From: Theocolax elegans
Taxonomy: Eukaryota; Arthropoda; Insecta; Hymenoptera; Cerocephalidae
Direction: 5' to 3'
NCBI GenBank assembly: GCA_026168455.1
Contig: CM047429.1
Location: 36,688,066 to 36,752,065, forward strand
DNA length: 64,000 bases
Shown here: in pieces, positions 1 to 11,458 of the stretch
Numbering within the stretch: position 1 is the stretch's first letter
Layout of the letters: each line of letters opens with the position of its first letter
Made by a program: the position numbers and the translations under genes
The notes under the pieces: model-generated
What the model was told of the DNA's origin: nothing
The model's input: the letters and a program-made list of their open reading frames with translations, nothing else
The model's database searches: none

Positions 1-203
1 CTTCGCTGTTGATGGCGACGGAGGCGAGGCAACGCGCTTCGCGCAAGAAGTAGAGGGAGTAGGCGTGACCATCGGCGGGGTAACGTCGGTCTCTCCAGTC
101 GGCCGCGGCAACCCAGTCGGTGGCGCCCCCGCCTCGGTAGTGGTATGAATCACCGCTTTGATTCGCGCTAGTACGCAACAGCGATGCTCGGATGAGCCCG
201 GCG
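1..203 (-). CDS. Candidate host-gene exon, partial (runs off left edge)
   Basis: Read on the minus strand from 203 down to 1 there is an open frame of about 67 codons without a stop. Its codons end mostly in G or C, unlike the AT-rich surroundings. The peptide contains the segments GDSYHYRGGG and DWRDRRYPADGHAYS. Just upstream on the minus strand is a plausible splice acceptor (TTTCGATATAG, ending at 204). No start codon is needed if this is an internal exon, and the downstream end lies outside the window. I do not recognise the protein; with several Arg and Gly residues it could belong to a secreted or unstructured protein. It could also be a chance frame in a GC-rich patch. Confidence 0.3.
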
Positions 204-620
204 CTATATCGAAACAATTAATATGGACAAGGCTGTTACATACTGCGCAAACCTCAGAGTAATCCTTCCTAGTGACACGACCCCCGCAGACGAAGCAGCC
301 TCGCGACGTTGCCATTTTCGCGATATTTTTCGCAACTCATCAACCCAGCCAGGTGTCACGTACTACGAGATGTTGGCTGACCTGCTGAATTTTAGCCGCC
401 CAAGCGAAGTCCTCCGACTGCTCAGCTAACCTCCAAAGAATATCTCAGTTTTCGAAATAAAATCGCAAGACCCACTGTCCACAGAAAATTGCAACTATTA
501 TTTGAATAGCTCCTGCAGACAGCCTTCGGTCCTTTTAACTGCTGTAAAAAACTCCAGGCAGCGATGTGAGCAAATTGCGATAGCAAGAACAAAGAGTACA
601 CAAATAAGGAGGCTTTTACT

Positions 621-626
<6 letters not shown>

Positions 627-707
<81 letters not shown>

Positions 708-1136
708 ACAGAGCGAGAGAGACAGTGAGAGGAAGAGATAGAGAGACAGATAGGCAAATAGTGAAAATGAGAGAGAAAGAGGGAGAATGAGAGAGAGAGA
801 GAGCACGAGAGAGAGAGAGAGAAATAATGAGAAAGAGAGAGAAATAGTGAGTGTGAGAGTGAGTGTGAGTAAGTATGAGGGCGTGTGAGGGAAAGAGAGG
901 GAGATTGAGGGAGAGAGATGAAGAGTGAGTGAGAGAATGAGAGAGAGAGAATTGATTGATTAAATATTGATTGAATAAATAAGTAAAAATAATAACAATA
1001 AAAATAGAATAAAAATATAATAACAGTATAAAATATAAAATAAAATATAAAATATAGAGAAAGTGCGTGAGAATTAGTTACAGAGAGAGTGAGAGAGAGT
1101 GAGAGAGAGAGAGTGATAGAAAATGAGAGAGAGAAT

Positions 1137-1177
<41 letters not shown>

Positions 1178-1225
1178 AGAGCGAGAGAGAGAATGAGGGA
1201 GAGAGTGATAGAGTGCGAGTTATCA
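627..1225. repeat. (GA)n microsatellite and degenerate GA-rich tract
   Basis: An almost perfect GA dinucleotide run covers about 627-702. It is followed by a decayed GA-rich tract with GTGAG and GAGAAT variants, broken by an A/T-rich piece near 950-1065 and a second GA run near 1140-1173. The long Arg-Glu or Ser-Leu frames across it are repeat artefacts. Confidence 0.95.
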
Positions 1226-1848
1226 ATCGACAGAAAAAGGTTTGAAACGTGTAATGAACGAAAAATTGCGTTTTTGGTATGAAATCTTACCTGGGATTTG
1301 ATCTGAGATCTTCAGTGAGATTTTTTAATGAGGATATATATATGTATATACAAAACAATATATCAAAAATTGTAAAAACAAATCGTTATTTCTATGTGAA
1401 CTTCTAATATTTGCCATCCTAGTACATGAGGTATTTTAAATTCTAATTAGAATGTTATAATTAATAATTTATTAATATAACTCGATCTATTTTGAATTAT
1501 ACGCAGTTTATCAGGTATTAATGTAAATAATAAGATTAGAATTAATTATTGAGAATAACAAAAATTGTTATTGATATAAATAGTAAAAATGATCATTCTT
1601 TTATTAATTATTACAGATTTATCTCAACAAATTACATAATTGTAATATTTATTTAAATACTAGTACTATAAATTATATTAATAAATAGTTTTTAAAAAAT
1701 AATTTTTTGAATATTACATTATATTGTAATTTGATGGTAAAAAAATATTATGTTAACAATAATATTTAACTGCGAGCGAAGCGAGAAATTTGGCTAGTTA
1801 TCAAATTAAAACTAAAAGTAAGAATCTAGCTATCATCTAGGTCATCTG
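1226..1848. other. AT-rich stretch, no gene seen
   Basis: AT-rich DNA with stops in all frames. Near 1771 the phrase GCGAGCGAAGCGAGAAA resembles the GCGAGCGAGAAGTGTGG phrase at 3281, so both may be edges of related repeats. Nothing else can be assigned. Confidence 0.5.
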
Positions 1849-2065
1849 GACATCATCTACTGGAAAGCCTGCATGTTAAAATGTCTAAATATGAGAAAAA
1901 GAGTGTCGCTTATTGGAGACGATGTCCAGGTGGTCAGGGTGACCTCCAGGTCATAAGGACATCATCTACTGGAAAGCCTGCATGTCAAAATGTCTGAATA
2001 TGAGAAAAAGAGTGTCGCTTCTTGGAGACGATGTCCAGGTGATCAGGGTGACCTCGAGGTCATAT
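1849..2065. repeat. Tandem duplication, 109-bp unit, two copies
   Basis: The block beginning GACATCATCTACTGGAAAGC at 1849 is repeated at 1958 with only a few substitutions. Both copies contain the phrases GAGAAAAAGAGTGTCGCTT and GAGACGATGTCCAGGTG. It has no coding potential. Confidence 0.9.
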
Positions 2066-2395
2066 TCGCATCGTCTACTAGGAAATCTACTTGCCATCCA
2101 GTCTAAATGTGAAAAAAATTTTCCAGATTCATAAAGCTGATCTTCTAATTAAGAATAAAATAGTCATTTCTCAAAACCGGAGAACCGGAGAACCGGAATA
2201 CGTTCAAAACGGGATCCTCCTTAATTTTTTTCGCATCGTCTACTAGGAAATCTACTTGCCATCCAGTCTAAATGTGAAAAAAAAATTTCCATATTCATAA
2301 AGCTGATCTTCTAATTAAGAATAAAATAGTCACATCTCAAAACCGGAGAACCGGAATACGTCCAAAACGGGATCCTCCTTAATTTAATATAGGAT
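2066..2395. repeat. Tandem duplication, about 165-bp unit, two copies
   Basis: The segment starting TCGCATCGTCTACTAGGAAA at 2066 recurs at 2231 and includes AAACCGGAGAACCGGA and ACGGGATCCTCCTTAATTT. The first copy has one extra GAGAACCG unit. It lies directly after the 109-bp duplication, so 1849-2395 is a small array of unrelated tandem units. Confidence 0.9.
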
Positions 2396-2848
2396 TTATT
2401 AGTACGAAATTTAAATCTGTATTCATTAACCTTCTACCAATACGCAAATGATAGAGTAATACCAAATATTTTTAGACTATACAGAGTATCCGCGTTTGAA
2501 TCTATAGATTGAACCACAACTGAGCATGGTCCAGCACGTAAACAACGTACCTCGCGGACGATTCATTGTGTGTGCGCGGTCACCACGATCGAAAACAGTG
2601 CCCTTACTTTTCACGGAGTGTTGCGCGAGTAGCAGTATACATAAATACGTGCATATATGGACCGCATAAACCACTCACGCTACAAATCATGGTAGCCAAC
2701 GTGCTTTCCTGGGGAAGTTTTCTATCTTTTATTCCACTCACAAGGGAGAGGTACTTGCTCTCCGCCTCCTTTTGTTATGAAACTTGGAAGAAAGGTAGAG
2801 TTTTTAAAAATATTTGTGACAAATTTTTTCTGCGGGAATTCATATTTT
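2396..2848. other. Unassigned intergenic sequence
   Basis: Mixed-composition DNA with short frames on both strands (about 65 and 96 codons) that resemble no family I know. No repeat structure seen. Confidence 0.4.
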
Positions 2849-3660
2849 GGGGGTGAAAATCACCCTTAAAGTTCAACCCCTAAACCTGTTTTTTTTAATG
2901 TCTCAAGGTTGAATCAACATTTTTTACAAAATCCACACCTATTTATTTCTTTTAAAAACACAAGTGTTTGGGTAAAGTTTAGGAGCCCGAACGCTCGTGT
3001 CTAAGCATGTCTAAGGGGTAAAACCACCCTTAAAACTCACCCCCGAAACAGATTTTTTTATTATCTTGAGATTTGATCGGATTCTTTAGGATAAAATATA
3101 TACCTGTTTTTTTCTTATAAAATAGTAAGTATTTAAGTAACCGATGTGGTGGCGGAGTGGTGGGAACATACCTCGGCCGATCGCGAAAGTTAAGCAGCCC
3201 TGAGCGCAGTTAGTACTTGGATGGGAGACCATTATCCTGCGGCTTTCGTAATCCCTAAGGTGTTTTTTCACATTTCACAACGCGAGCGAGAAGTGTGGAA
3301 CGTTCTATTTTGGTGTCATGGCCTACGCAATGTGACTTTGACACCCAAACAGAATATTTCGAAGACACCGAGCCATGTAGGGTGAGGTTTTCCCTGCTTC
3401 ACAGGTTTTTCTCTCCCACGGGCAGAATCCTTGGGCAAATGTGAGTTAGTTGGGGATTAAAACAGGTGGGGAAAAAAGCACCCACACAGAGGTGGTGGAT
3501 GAACGTCGTTGAAGTTCTCCGGGCGGGGGACAAACGGCAGGAAGTGCCAGAAATTCAAGCAGAAATTAGTGATCTAAATATGTAAAAGGGGTGAAAATCA
3601 CCCTTAATACCCCCAAAATCCAATTTTTTTAATATTTCGAGATTGAATCGGCATTTTTTT
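2849..3660. repeat. Three-unit minisatellite interrupted by an insertion
   Basis: Three units begin GGGGTGAAAATCACCC or a close variant (2849, 3015 and 3588). Each is followed by an ACCCCC block, an A/T run and a TTGAGATTGAATCGG-like end. Units 1 and 2 are 166 bp apart, while units 2 and 3 are 573 bp apart. The extra roughly 400 bp contains the 5S-like sequence. An (AAAATA)n tail follows at about 3666-3750. Confidence 0.75.
3141..3270 (+). pseudogene. 5S rRNA-like sequence (pseudogene or head of a 5S-derived SINE)
   Basis: Positions 3186-3230 closely match the internal control region of 5S rRNA: AAGTTAAGCAGC (A-box region) and GTTAGTACTTGGATGGGAGA (C-box region). A T6 run at 3263-3268 would serve as a polymerase III terminator. 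The 5' third (about 3141-3185) is only loosely 5S-like and the 3' stem does not obviously pair with it, so I do not call a functional rRNA gene. The next 300 bp (to about 3570) have no 5S similarity and could be the body of a SINE3-type retroposon. The element sits inside a minisatellite array, which supports insertion. Confidence 0.6.
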
Positions 3661-6600
3661 GATAAAATCGAATAAAATAAAATAAAATAAAATAAAACAA
3701 ATAAAAATTAAAATAAATAAAAATTAGAATAAATAAATGAGTAAAATAAAATAAATTTTTGTCAGATTGTAAGCACTTTTGTAGTTGAATGGTAAATTAA
3801 GATTATTCTTTAATTCATAAATCGCATATATGTCCCTAATTAAAGTTCGTTTTTCCTATGATTACAATGTATTTTTGCAATATTCATTATGAAATGTTTT
3901 GTTTGTATAAAATTATAATTAAATATATTATATAATTTTTATATGAATATAATATTATGTACATGTATACATTTTTCTTAAATTTATCAAATTTATTATA
4001 TATTACATATATAATATACATTCTAGTTGTCCAGTCGACGGAGAAATTATGGGCCAATTTATATATAATGAAGACAAAACCGAGGGAAAGGTCTACTTCC
4101 ATGCTCATAAATTCCCTTACACTTCCAGTGTATATTATCAATGCAATGTTAGTCTTTGTATTCTAAATCAAGGTGGATGCGATAATACTGTAAGTTTTAT
4201 TTAGAAATCCTATTAATTGGTGTATCAGCATTTCTGAGACGAATAGAGTTAAGAGCCAGACAGCATCTGTTATTACTTATTACTATGTTTCATTTTTTTT
4301 ATTTAAATGCATTTTTAGGTATTATGTTTAACCGGTGGATCACTTTTTAACATTTCTCTCAAAAGTAGAGGTTATATCCTTTCTTCTATGCTTTATGAGC
4401 TTTCTTCTAATTTTTTTTATTCATCTTTCTAGACAAGTAGCAGTTCGTAAGTTTTTTCAATTTTTATGTGACTTATAAATTGATAAAAATGAAAATCTGA
4501 GAATCCGCTTACTCAGTTTTAAAGGCACTACAAGGCGCCAGCCTACTTCTCATTTTATTACAGAGTTAAAAATTTTATCGTTCGTATTTTATCGTTGTCG
4601 TGCCGTTGTGTAAATATTTAATAATCGACTAACGTAGATCACTTGTGTCGTTTTGAATAGAAGATAGCTGGGGAAATCTAAATGAGCTATACAGGGGTTT
4701 CAGCTATCGCAAATATAAGCTAATGAAATGCCCCTTATTACATCTCGCCTCACTCTCAAGCCTTTTGATGCATCATTCTAGTGTAAAGTATCTTAATTCT
4801 ATGAATTGATTAAACTGAGAATGCCAACCTATTATCACAAGAAAGGATTACAGTTGTTTGACATTACCAAGGGCATGGTAGTAAAGAACTGGAGCGACTT
4901 GTTGCTTAATAAGGTACAATTAGCATTTAGTTTGTACTCCATGAATGTTATATTGCAATAATAATACGCACACTTTTCTCTTATTATTGGATTCCAGCAT
5001 CATTCAACGTTCTTAGTACGTATTCGAGCCATTTTAGATGGTCCTCAAAAGATTCGGTAATGACGATCAGATTTTTTAAGTAACCTAATATGCTAGAAAA
5101 TTGCATGTATTAACTGCACAAAAATCATAGAAAAACTTTCGATATCAACTTCGGTCTGATAGGGAATTTGGTTTCTATCAAGTAATTTTGAGAAATCAGG
5201 GTATCAGTTGTAGCTATAGGGTCACTATGGACTCCCACCACCACCTACCCACTGACCTTGAGTAACCCCGTCTATCACCAAGGTCGTATTTGTTGTGTCT
5301 CGTTAATATTGACCTCAAATAACCTCTGATTCATTATTTCAAGGTTATATTTATTATGACATATTTGAAATTCTCCACATTTTTTCTTTTAAAATTTTAT
5401 TTGCATTAGCAACTATATTTAAGCATGCAAATTAATTATAATCTTAGTATTTATAAATATTCAAAAGATATTTACGATTGAAACTTCATGTTTAATATGA
5501 AAATTATAATGTCAAGTAATTCACGCATCTTTTAAGGTAAGTAATTTACTTTATGGTAATATAATATTCTAATAGAGGATGAATAGATGGCAAAGATAAG
5601 CGAATATAAAACATTGTTTACAATATAAAGTAATTATTTATTTACTTTGTAATATATTAATCTGTAAAGATTGATTTGTTCAAGATTGACACAATCGTAT
5701 ACAAGTGCACATTTACCATAAAATACGTATACTGTGAATTTTGTTCATTTTATAAAGTGTCTTTAATAGTACGTACAATTTCGTCCAATCATAATTATAC
5801 AGTTAAATATTTAAATACTCTTTAAATATTCAACTCGCATATCAATACATTTACATGGTTTTTTAATGTTTTCAAATGCCACTCGCTTAAATATCATAGA
5901 TCGACAATAACGTTTAGCTGTTGGTTCGTCGCTCTCCTCTTTGTGTCCATCTTCTATCAATTCAACTGCTAAATGTCGAAAAATTTATCAATTTTTTCAA
6001 ATTCAAATTTGAAGGCTTCCCAAGTTTTGACACAAAATGCGTGTCCGTGAACATTTGAATAATACCAACAAGTATTAATTTATTATAAGAATTATTTAAT
6101 CCATATACTGTTGGTAGAATCTAATGGCAGCAATGCTTGCGAGACGCCATGATGATAATAATATCCTTTCTTCACTTGACTGCTGATACTTGGAGACTAT
6201 TAAGAGATTGTTGCTAGCTCACTCAAAGCTATCTCAATTTATACTAATTTGTACGAAGTAGGGCACCAATCATAACAGCTTTTTAAATTTCTAGAGTCAA
6301 CATCACTTGAGTTTCTGTAAACGTAGTCGTTACACAAAACATTTTGCGATCTCGTCATTTTTTGAATAGCTTGACGAGAAATTTTTCAGTAAACGAGTGA
6401 AACCTAATCCGAATACCACATAAAATAAAAACATGATGCAATAGTGTCCGCAAACGTGTGAAAAAATGCTTTGTAAACGCATACCATTCCACTTGAACTT
6501 TTTACAATTTTTACGTATACGGCTTGTAAATACAGGTAAGGTGGTGTACTAAAACTATCATGTTTCCTCCGCGATTGTGTGTTGAAAACAAAAGCAGTTG

Positions 6601-7543
6601 ATCTTGATCATATCTTGGGTATCTCGTCCGCGGGGTACACCCCAATAATATACGTTTTCACTCTTGATAGATTAGCCAGAATCTCGAACGTGTTGACTTG
6701 AGCATTGACTATCCAGATTATCTTGCGAGTTTAGTCAAAATTTTAAGCGAAAGGCATTATCCAATGCACAACTGTATTGTAAATAAGATGATTTGATAAC
6801 ATGACTTACACAACACTTTTCCAACCAATCCAAATCTTTAAATGGCGGACGTACACTGTCGAGTTCCAAATTGACAATTTTACGTGTAGTCAGTTTCCCC
6901 TTATGTATATTTTGCGCGCTCTGTAATTTTTTATTTAGACATTTCAGAGTGATGTCGCCATCATATCAATCTAATCCCTATTGATACAACGTCAACCAAT
7001 TATTCTGTTCCAAGATTTCCTTTTTTATTTTTTAGAAATTTTTAGAATTTCTAGAGTTACGATCCAGTATGCACTACAATCGTGTTTTAAGGAAAAAACT
7101 GTCAACTTCTTAAAATACGGGTAAAATACGGGTATTGTTATCCTTGAAGCATTGAATGTCAATTACGAAATCCACCTTATTCTAAACTGTCCGAATCGTA
7201 GGATATTTCGCATACAACTGGAGTATTATTACACAAACAGCATCTTTTATATCCCTTAATTCGTAGAGGTAGGGATAAAAAAATTGACTGACAATGCATC
7301 TGATCGCGTCATGCACTGTAATCCATTATACTTGTCATGACGAGTTAATATCCATCACATTGTCGTATTCAGCATAAATTATGCAATTTAATGTTGTAAA
7401 AAGCGGATCATCAAACTTGACATCTATTCTCACACTACCGTTTCTTACTACATTCCAATGTGTCTAATCATTCGTCGACAAATCTGGTGTCAAGTTAAAA
7501 GCAAAAAGACAATAACCTTCTCATATATTTCACGACTAATAGA
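3661..7543. other. AT-rich region, no supportable gene
   Basis: About 3.9 kb of AT-rich sequence. An A-rich simple repeat (AAAATA)n covers about 3666-3750. Only short frames occur. From about 5900 on, the minus strand gives scraps that may be the decayed far end of the Polinton-like element beginning at 7544, such as GVYPADEIP near 6640, but nothing long enough to annotate. No promoter, RNA gene or repeat was recognised. Confidence 0.45.
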
Positions 7544-8581
7544 CTAATTTCCGTGATTTAAAAAATATACACTAGTTCCAGAAAATAACGTATGATACGC
7601 CTCGATGTACATTCTTCTACTTTTAAAGTCTGGTTGTAATATCTTAGACGGTGCTTGTACACCATCCACATACAAACATAGAAAATTGATGTTAAAATGT
7701 TTGAAATTAAATGGATTGAGTGACTTGTCACCGTTGAACGCTCTATTCTCGACAAAACCAATAATGATCCCCTTTGGTAATTGATCAAGTATAACGTTAT
7801 CTATCGACTCTCCGTGTATACCGTTATTTAGTGTCACAGCCTTAACCTTCACACGGGTCAGTAGATATTTTGCTGTACTTTTCGACAATGTCTTTTCATG
7901 TGCAAGTAAGACTTCTGGATTAATTTTCAATTGTCGAACAAACTGTATTGCCTCAGTCACTTTAACGGTATATGACCCAGTACTATACATGAGGTAAACC
8001 TATCACGAAAGCGCACAATACGGACTCTAACTTCGATACCACCGAGTAACAGCCTGTCTTGATTAAATACGTCTCAGTGTAAGTGACCAAGTAAATCCAC
8101 TTTACCATCAGTCATAATATTTTTACGACTCTCGAGACTCCATTATGTTCTGTCAAATCATCATACTACAAGACATTATTTAAATGCGACTCTTTTGCAA
8201 CAGGTCCATAGTTGAGCAATGTTTCTACATATAACCTGTACGCATAAGTATTGTTCGGTGGTGAAATAATTTTTTATTAGAAAACATATTAACTTGATTA
8301 AATAAAGAGTGCATAAAATTATTCATAGGTCCTCATGCGGTATACTCTTTTTCCGTTTCAGGTACTATGCTAATTCGTAAAGTGAGCATTGTGTGAGATA
8401 AATCCAAATATTCGGTGGTACACGGTATTATAAATTCTATTGTCGTCTGGTCAGCCAAAGATGATATTGGCTTATATTGCACCCGATACGAATTATTAAT
8501 CACTGTCTCACTTGGCGGAATTTCAAAGAGCGCTTATTCCGACTTCATAGATTCGCAAGAGTAATTGTGTAAAAATGCCAT
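7544..8581 (-). pseudogene. F54H12.2-like capsid-candidate protein, broken
   Basis: The minus-strand ATG at 8581 opens a peptide starting MAFLHNYSCESMKSE, interrupted within 20 codons by a stop. The C-terminal 148 codons (7990-7544) are open and carry KYLLTRVKVKAVTL, GIIIGFVENRAFNGD, FNINFLCLYVDGVQ and EAYHTLFSGT. These segments typify the insect proteins named after C. elegans F54H12.2, which sit in Polinton-like elements. I infer a virion structural (capsid) role from that context. The middle part is broken by further frameshifts. It lies downstream of the penton-like gene in the same orientation. Identity of the family is fairly sure; the biochemical role is inferred. Confidence 0.65.
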
Positions 8582-8624
8582 TTTACGATTCAAATATATT
8601 TCTTGCCGTGCGAGTCTCTGTTTT

Positions 8625-8815
8625 CTTCTTCTTATTATTATTTTTCTTAGAATGTTTTTTCTTCAACTTTAACTCTTTCCAGGTGTATCTGTCACTAAAT
8701 TGAGGTGTTTGCACCTTATGTTTCTTCTTATATTTATGCCCCCCTTCTTCTTATTCTTTGTCATTTGATAGTTCATCATGTACAATCCGGTCCAAGGCAC
8801 TTTTAAAATTTCGTT
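8625..8815 (-). pseudogene. Lys/Arg-rich fragment between the capsid genes
   Basis: Directly downstream of the penton-like frame, the minus strand encodes a basic peptide with one internal stop. It includes RNFKSALDRIVHDELS and the Lys-rich HKYKKKHKVQTPQF and KLKKKHSKK. Short basic proteins (core- or DNA-condensing-like) are common in this position of Polinton-like elements, but I cannot name a family. It could be the C-terminus of the small protein whose Gly/hydrophobic part is fused to the preceding frame. Confidence 0.35.
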
Positions 8816-9466
8816 TCAGGTTATTCCACCCTCCTTCACTAGTTGACGAAATGCATTTTTGATTGGTAATCGATCAATGGCGACGTCACTTGCAAATTGT
8901 CCTCCTGTATGACTAACCCCTTTACCTTCGGTTTCGCCACCATGTTTCACTACAGGTATTACGCGTCGACCTAATCCAGAGAAAAAACTACCTATACCCG
9001 CACCTATTTGCTTAAAATGACATATCACGGTCAACGTTCTGTAATCATACGGTATAGATGCACCCTGTTCATCTCTCAACGAAAGTAATGGTAAATGCAT
9101 GATCGGTGCAAATTCTCTTATCTCGGTTGTATCGTATGTGTAAGTTTGCAGATATAGAGGCACCACTCGCAAATGACGAGTGTTTGTATCACCCGTGACA
9201 TATGGCTGACATATACTGCTATATACAATTAAAATATTTGGCACTCCGTTACTCAGATTGGTTGGATAATTACCAGTATTAATAATACAACGGTCTCTCG
9301 TATCGACACACCAAAACTGTCCATCATTCTCGAGACCTAGTATTTTACACAATATTTTTGACAAGCTAAATGTGTGAATATAATCCCCGCAATCTTGAAT
9401 GCACTTACAGGTGACTTCGTAAGAGTACGTAACCATCCCATTGTATTTTTGAATTTTTAATGTCAA
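8816..9466 (-). CDS. Penton/minor-capsid-like protein, fused at its C-terminus to a second small protein
   Basis: A 216-residue frame begins MTLKIQKYNG at 9466. Residues 1-150 resemble Polinton minor capsid (penton-like, single jelly-roll) proteins. They share the pattern LRVVPL, then a short beta-rich stretch with EFAPIMHLPL, then LRDEQGASIPYDYRTLTVICHF, the typical end of this family; compare the 29067-29756 gene of locus B. Residues from about 153 (GAGIGSFFSGLGRR) are a different, Gly-rich and basic segment that in relatives starts a separate small protein. The fusion probably reflects a deletion or frameshift. The N-terminus looks short, so the real 5' part may be lost. It would act in virion assembly. 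Confidence 0.55.
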   Translation of the reverse strand: MTLKIQKYNGMVTYSYEVTCKCIQDCGDYIHTFSLSKILCKILGLENDGQFWCVDTRDRCIINTGNYPTNLSNGVPNILIVYSSICQPYVTGDTNTRHLRVVPLYLQTYTYDTTEIREFAPIMHLPLLSLRDEQGASIPYDYRTLTVICHFKQIGAGIGSFFSGLGRRVIPVVKHGGETEGKGVSHTGGQFASDVAIDRLPIKNAFRQLVKEGGIT

Positions 9467-9639
9467 TTAAATCGTTTATTTCTGGTTTTCGTTATCTTGT
9501 ACAAATCGTAGGTCGTCTGGAACTCGATACCTACTCGATATCTTCATGAAAATTACACACTCAACTCCCTTTACATATATATGTAGAAAAGTTAATGGTA
9601 TGTGTATTTAATGTGTAAAGAGCTGAAATTCCTCCTTCA

Positions 9640-10551
9640 TTATAAATTTTTAACTTGTTCAGCGGTAACCCACATAATAAATTTTTCAGAATACCCCTTC
9701 CAACTTACAAAATACTTTTTTTTACCTTCACCCTTACAATGCAATATTTTGTCAATTTCAAATTCAGAGTTACGTAGCTCTTTCCATATTCTACTCAACT
9801 GCTCTCTATAAAAAACCCGTCAATTTTTTCACCGGACAAATGTTTTAAAATATATACAGGTCGCACACTATTTACTCCGATAATTTTTAACAGTTCCAAA
9901 GTCCATCCACTCTTATGTTTTATTAAAGACCGTCTTGGCACATCTAACTCGAAACAAGTCATTGACTTTGTATTTAGGTACGCGATTACGTTTCATACTA
10001 TAGCACTGCGCTAAATTTTCACGGGCCTTACTCGAATTACGCAAATTCATAGTAAAAAGTACCATTCTTATGCCACTGTGCGACGAATCATTGTATGATT
10101 TGATAATGACTTACAACACGTCAATGTACTGTCTTGAGTATGAGTGTGTAAAAAATCGCCAAATACAACCTTTTGACGTCCTAATGAACCGGTCGACTAC
10201 TGCTGCTTCGACATTAGGATCACGCAATATCCTGTAAATTATATTATTTTTCTTCTGCACATGGCTGACCTCATGTCCGACAAACTTTTTTCCCTTATCT
10301 GACTGGAAACAAAGCGGATGTTTTCCATAATTAGCCGTGAGAATCCGTTCAAGCGCTATGACTACAGAATTTGAAGTTTTGTCAAAGAGAGGTTCGATCC
10401 ACGCATACTTTGATAGCACATTTGTGACAACGAGTAAATATGCGTACTTATCGTTATACGTTTTTAACGCTCTAAAATCATCCAAGTCAGCTTTCCACAC
10501 CTCGTAAAGACTAAAAACTTTGAAATTATGACGTGGAAACCGATGTTGCAC
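9640..10551 (-). pseudogene. Polinton-type RVE integrase with C-terminal chromodomain, broken
   Basis: The open part (10551-10111, 146 codons) contains the retroviral-type integrase core: first Asp in EVWKADLDDF, second Asp in FQSDKGKKF. The third acidic position falls in AAVVDRFIRT, where relatives have Glu and this copy has Asp. After a stop at 10111 the same strand continues in other frames to a chromodomain-like end (FEIDKILHCKGEGKKKYFV, then SWKGYSEKF), closed by TAA at 9640. Such integrase-chromodomain fusions catalyse strand transfer and may guide insertion. The Glu-to-Asp change and the breaks indicate loss of function. It lies between the PLA2 and penton genes in the same direction. 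Confidence 0.75.
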
Positions 10552-10743
10552 CAGCTTGTGTAGTGTGTGAGCATCTTGACTTTTGAGTCACTCGTTCACC
10601 TCCCGCGGATAATATATTTTTCAAGTATTGTACAAAGAGACTGCCAACACCGGCATAGACTGTAGATTCCAACTAGCCGTAATAAAGTTGTTCGTGCGTT
10701 CTGTTTATTTTGCTTTGCTCTTATCAACCGATTTTCTACCATG

Positions 10744-11178
10744 TCATCTGTGTCGTCTTATATATTTTCTAAATTGTCTAAAAATTTTAGCAACTAAAAT
10801 TTTGCTGATACTGTAAATTACAGTTATTGCAGTTGTAGCTTTCTCTTTCCCATCCGAAGTTCTCGATAATATTTGGGAAAAAGCACGTTCGGCTAAGCGA
10901 CGATCCGCTTGTGAACAATCACCATTTTCATTCGAATAAACTAGATCGTGTTCAAGACATGCCGTATCGAGCGAATTAAGAGCAACCTTACCATGTGCAA
11001 GACGTTCTCCAACGTGTGTACTAGGTCCTAAAAACTGATAGTCCGGTAAATGTAGTTCAAAACGTAGTGCATTAATCATAGTGTCGAGTGTGCTATAATC
11101 GGCATTTACATTTTCCCTAGTCGATAATATATTACTCCTTTTAGTGGCAATACTGATATATTTCTGATATACTGTCAT
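10744..11178 (-). CDS. Phospholipase A2-like (parvovirus VP1-type) domain protein, locus A
   Basis: A 144-residue frame beginning MTVYQKYISI. Residues about 38-85 carry FELHLPDYQFLGPSTHVG (calcium-loop region, with Ser where the partner gene has Gly) and LDTACLEHDLVYSNEN, whose HDxxY is the PLA2 catalytic His-Asp motif. In parvovirus VP1 this domain breaches endosomal membranes during entry; a similar role in a Polinton virion is inference. The paralogue at 30167-30991 shares the block but continues into a long hydrophobic, basic tail that is missing here, so this copy is probably truncated. Its C-terminus ends RQFRKYIRRHR. Confidence 0.65.
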   Translation of the reverse strand: MTVYQKYISIATKRSNILSTRENVNADYSTLDTMINALRFELHLPDYQFLGPSTHVGERLAHGKVALNSLDTACLEHDLVYSNENGDCSQADRRLAERAFSQILSRTSDGKEKATTAITVIYSISKILVAKIFRQFRKYIRRHR

Positions 11179-11458
11179 CTATATCCTTCACCCTCTTTTC
11201 TGGACCATTCATCTTTAGGAACGTAAAGATCAAGTCTCTTGATTTCTTGCCCACATTTATCTCGACATTCTTGTGATCTGCCGTCGCCCCCTCTTCTCCT
11301 ATATATTTGTGAGCACCGTCGAAATCGGACAGATCGGAAGATTGTGTCGTCGAGTCAGCAATAATAGCCGACCAAAGATGTCTATTACCAATATAATCTC
11401 AAGGCACAGATGTTTTTCGAATTATACGAGCAACCTGACCAAAATTGTGCAATGATGG

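Noticed and set aside
223..429. 68-codon plus-strand frame
   Set aside because: No family resemblance, unremarkable composition, and it lies just upstream of a candidate exon on the other strand.
498..806. Ser/Leu-rich and Arg/Glu-rich frames
   Set aside because: They are translations of the GA microsatellite.
3887..4166. Overlapping Ile/Tyr-rich frames on both strands
   Set aside because: AT-rich low-complexity DNA; no motif or homology pattern.
5220..5345. GACCTTGAGTAACCCC-type phrases as another copy of the CMC element end
   Set aside because: Similarity to the 63.1-63.3 kb subterminal block is short and no TIR or target duplication could be found there.
6600..6660. GVYPADEIP peptide resembling the start of a Polinton protease
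   Set aside because: Too short, no catalytic His, Cys or Gln blocks found downstream in any frame.
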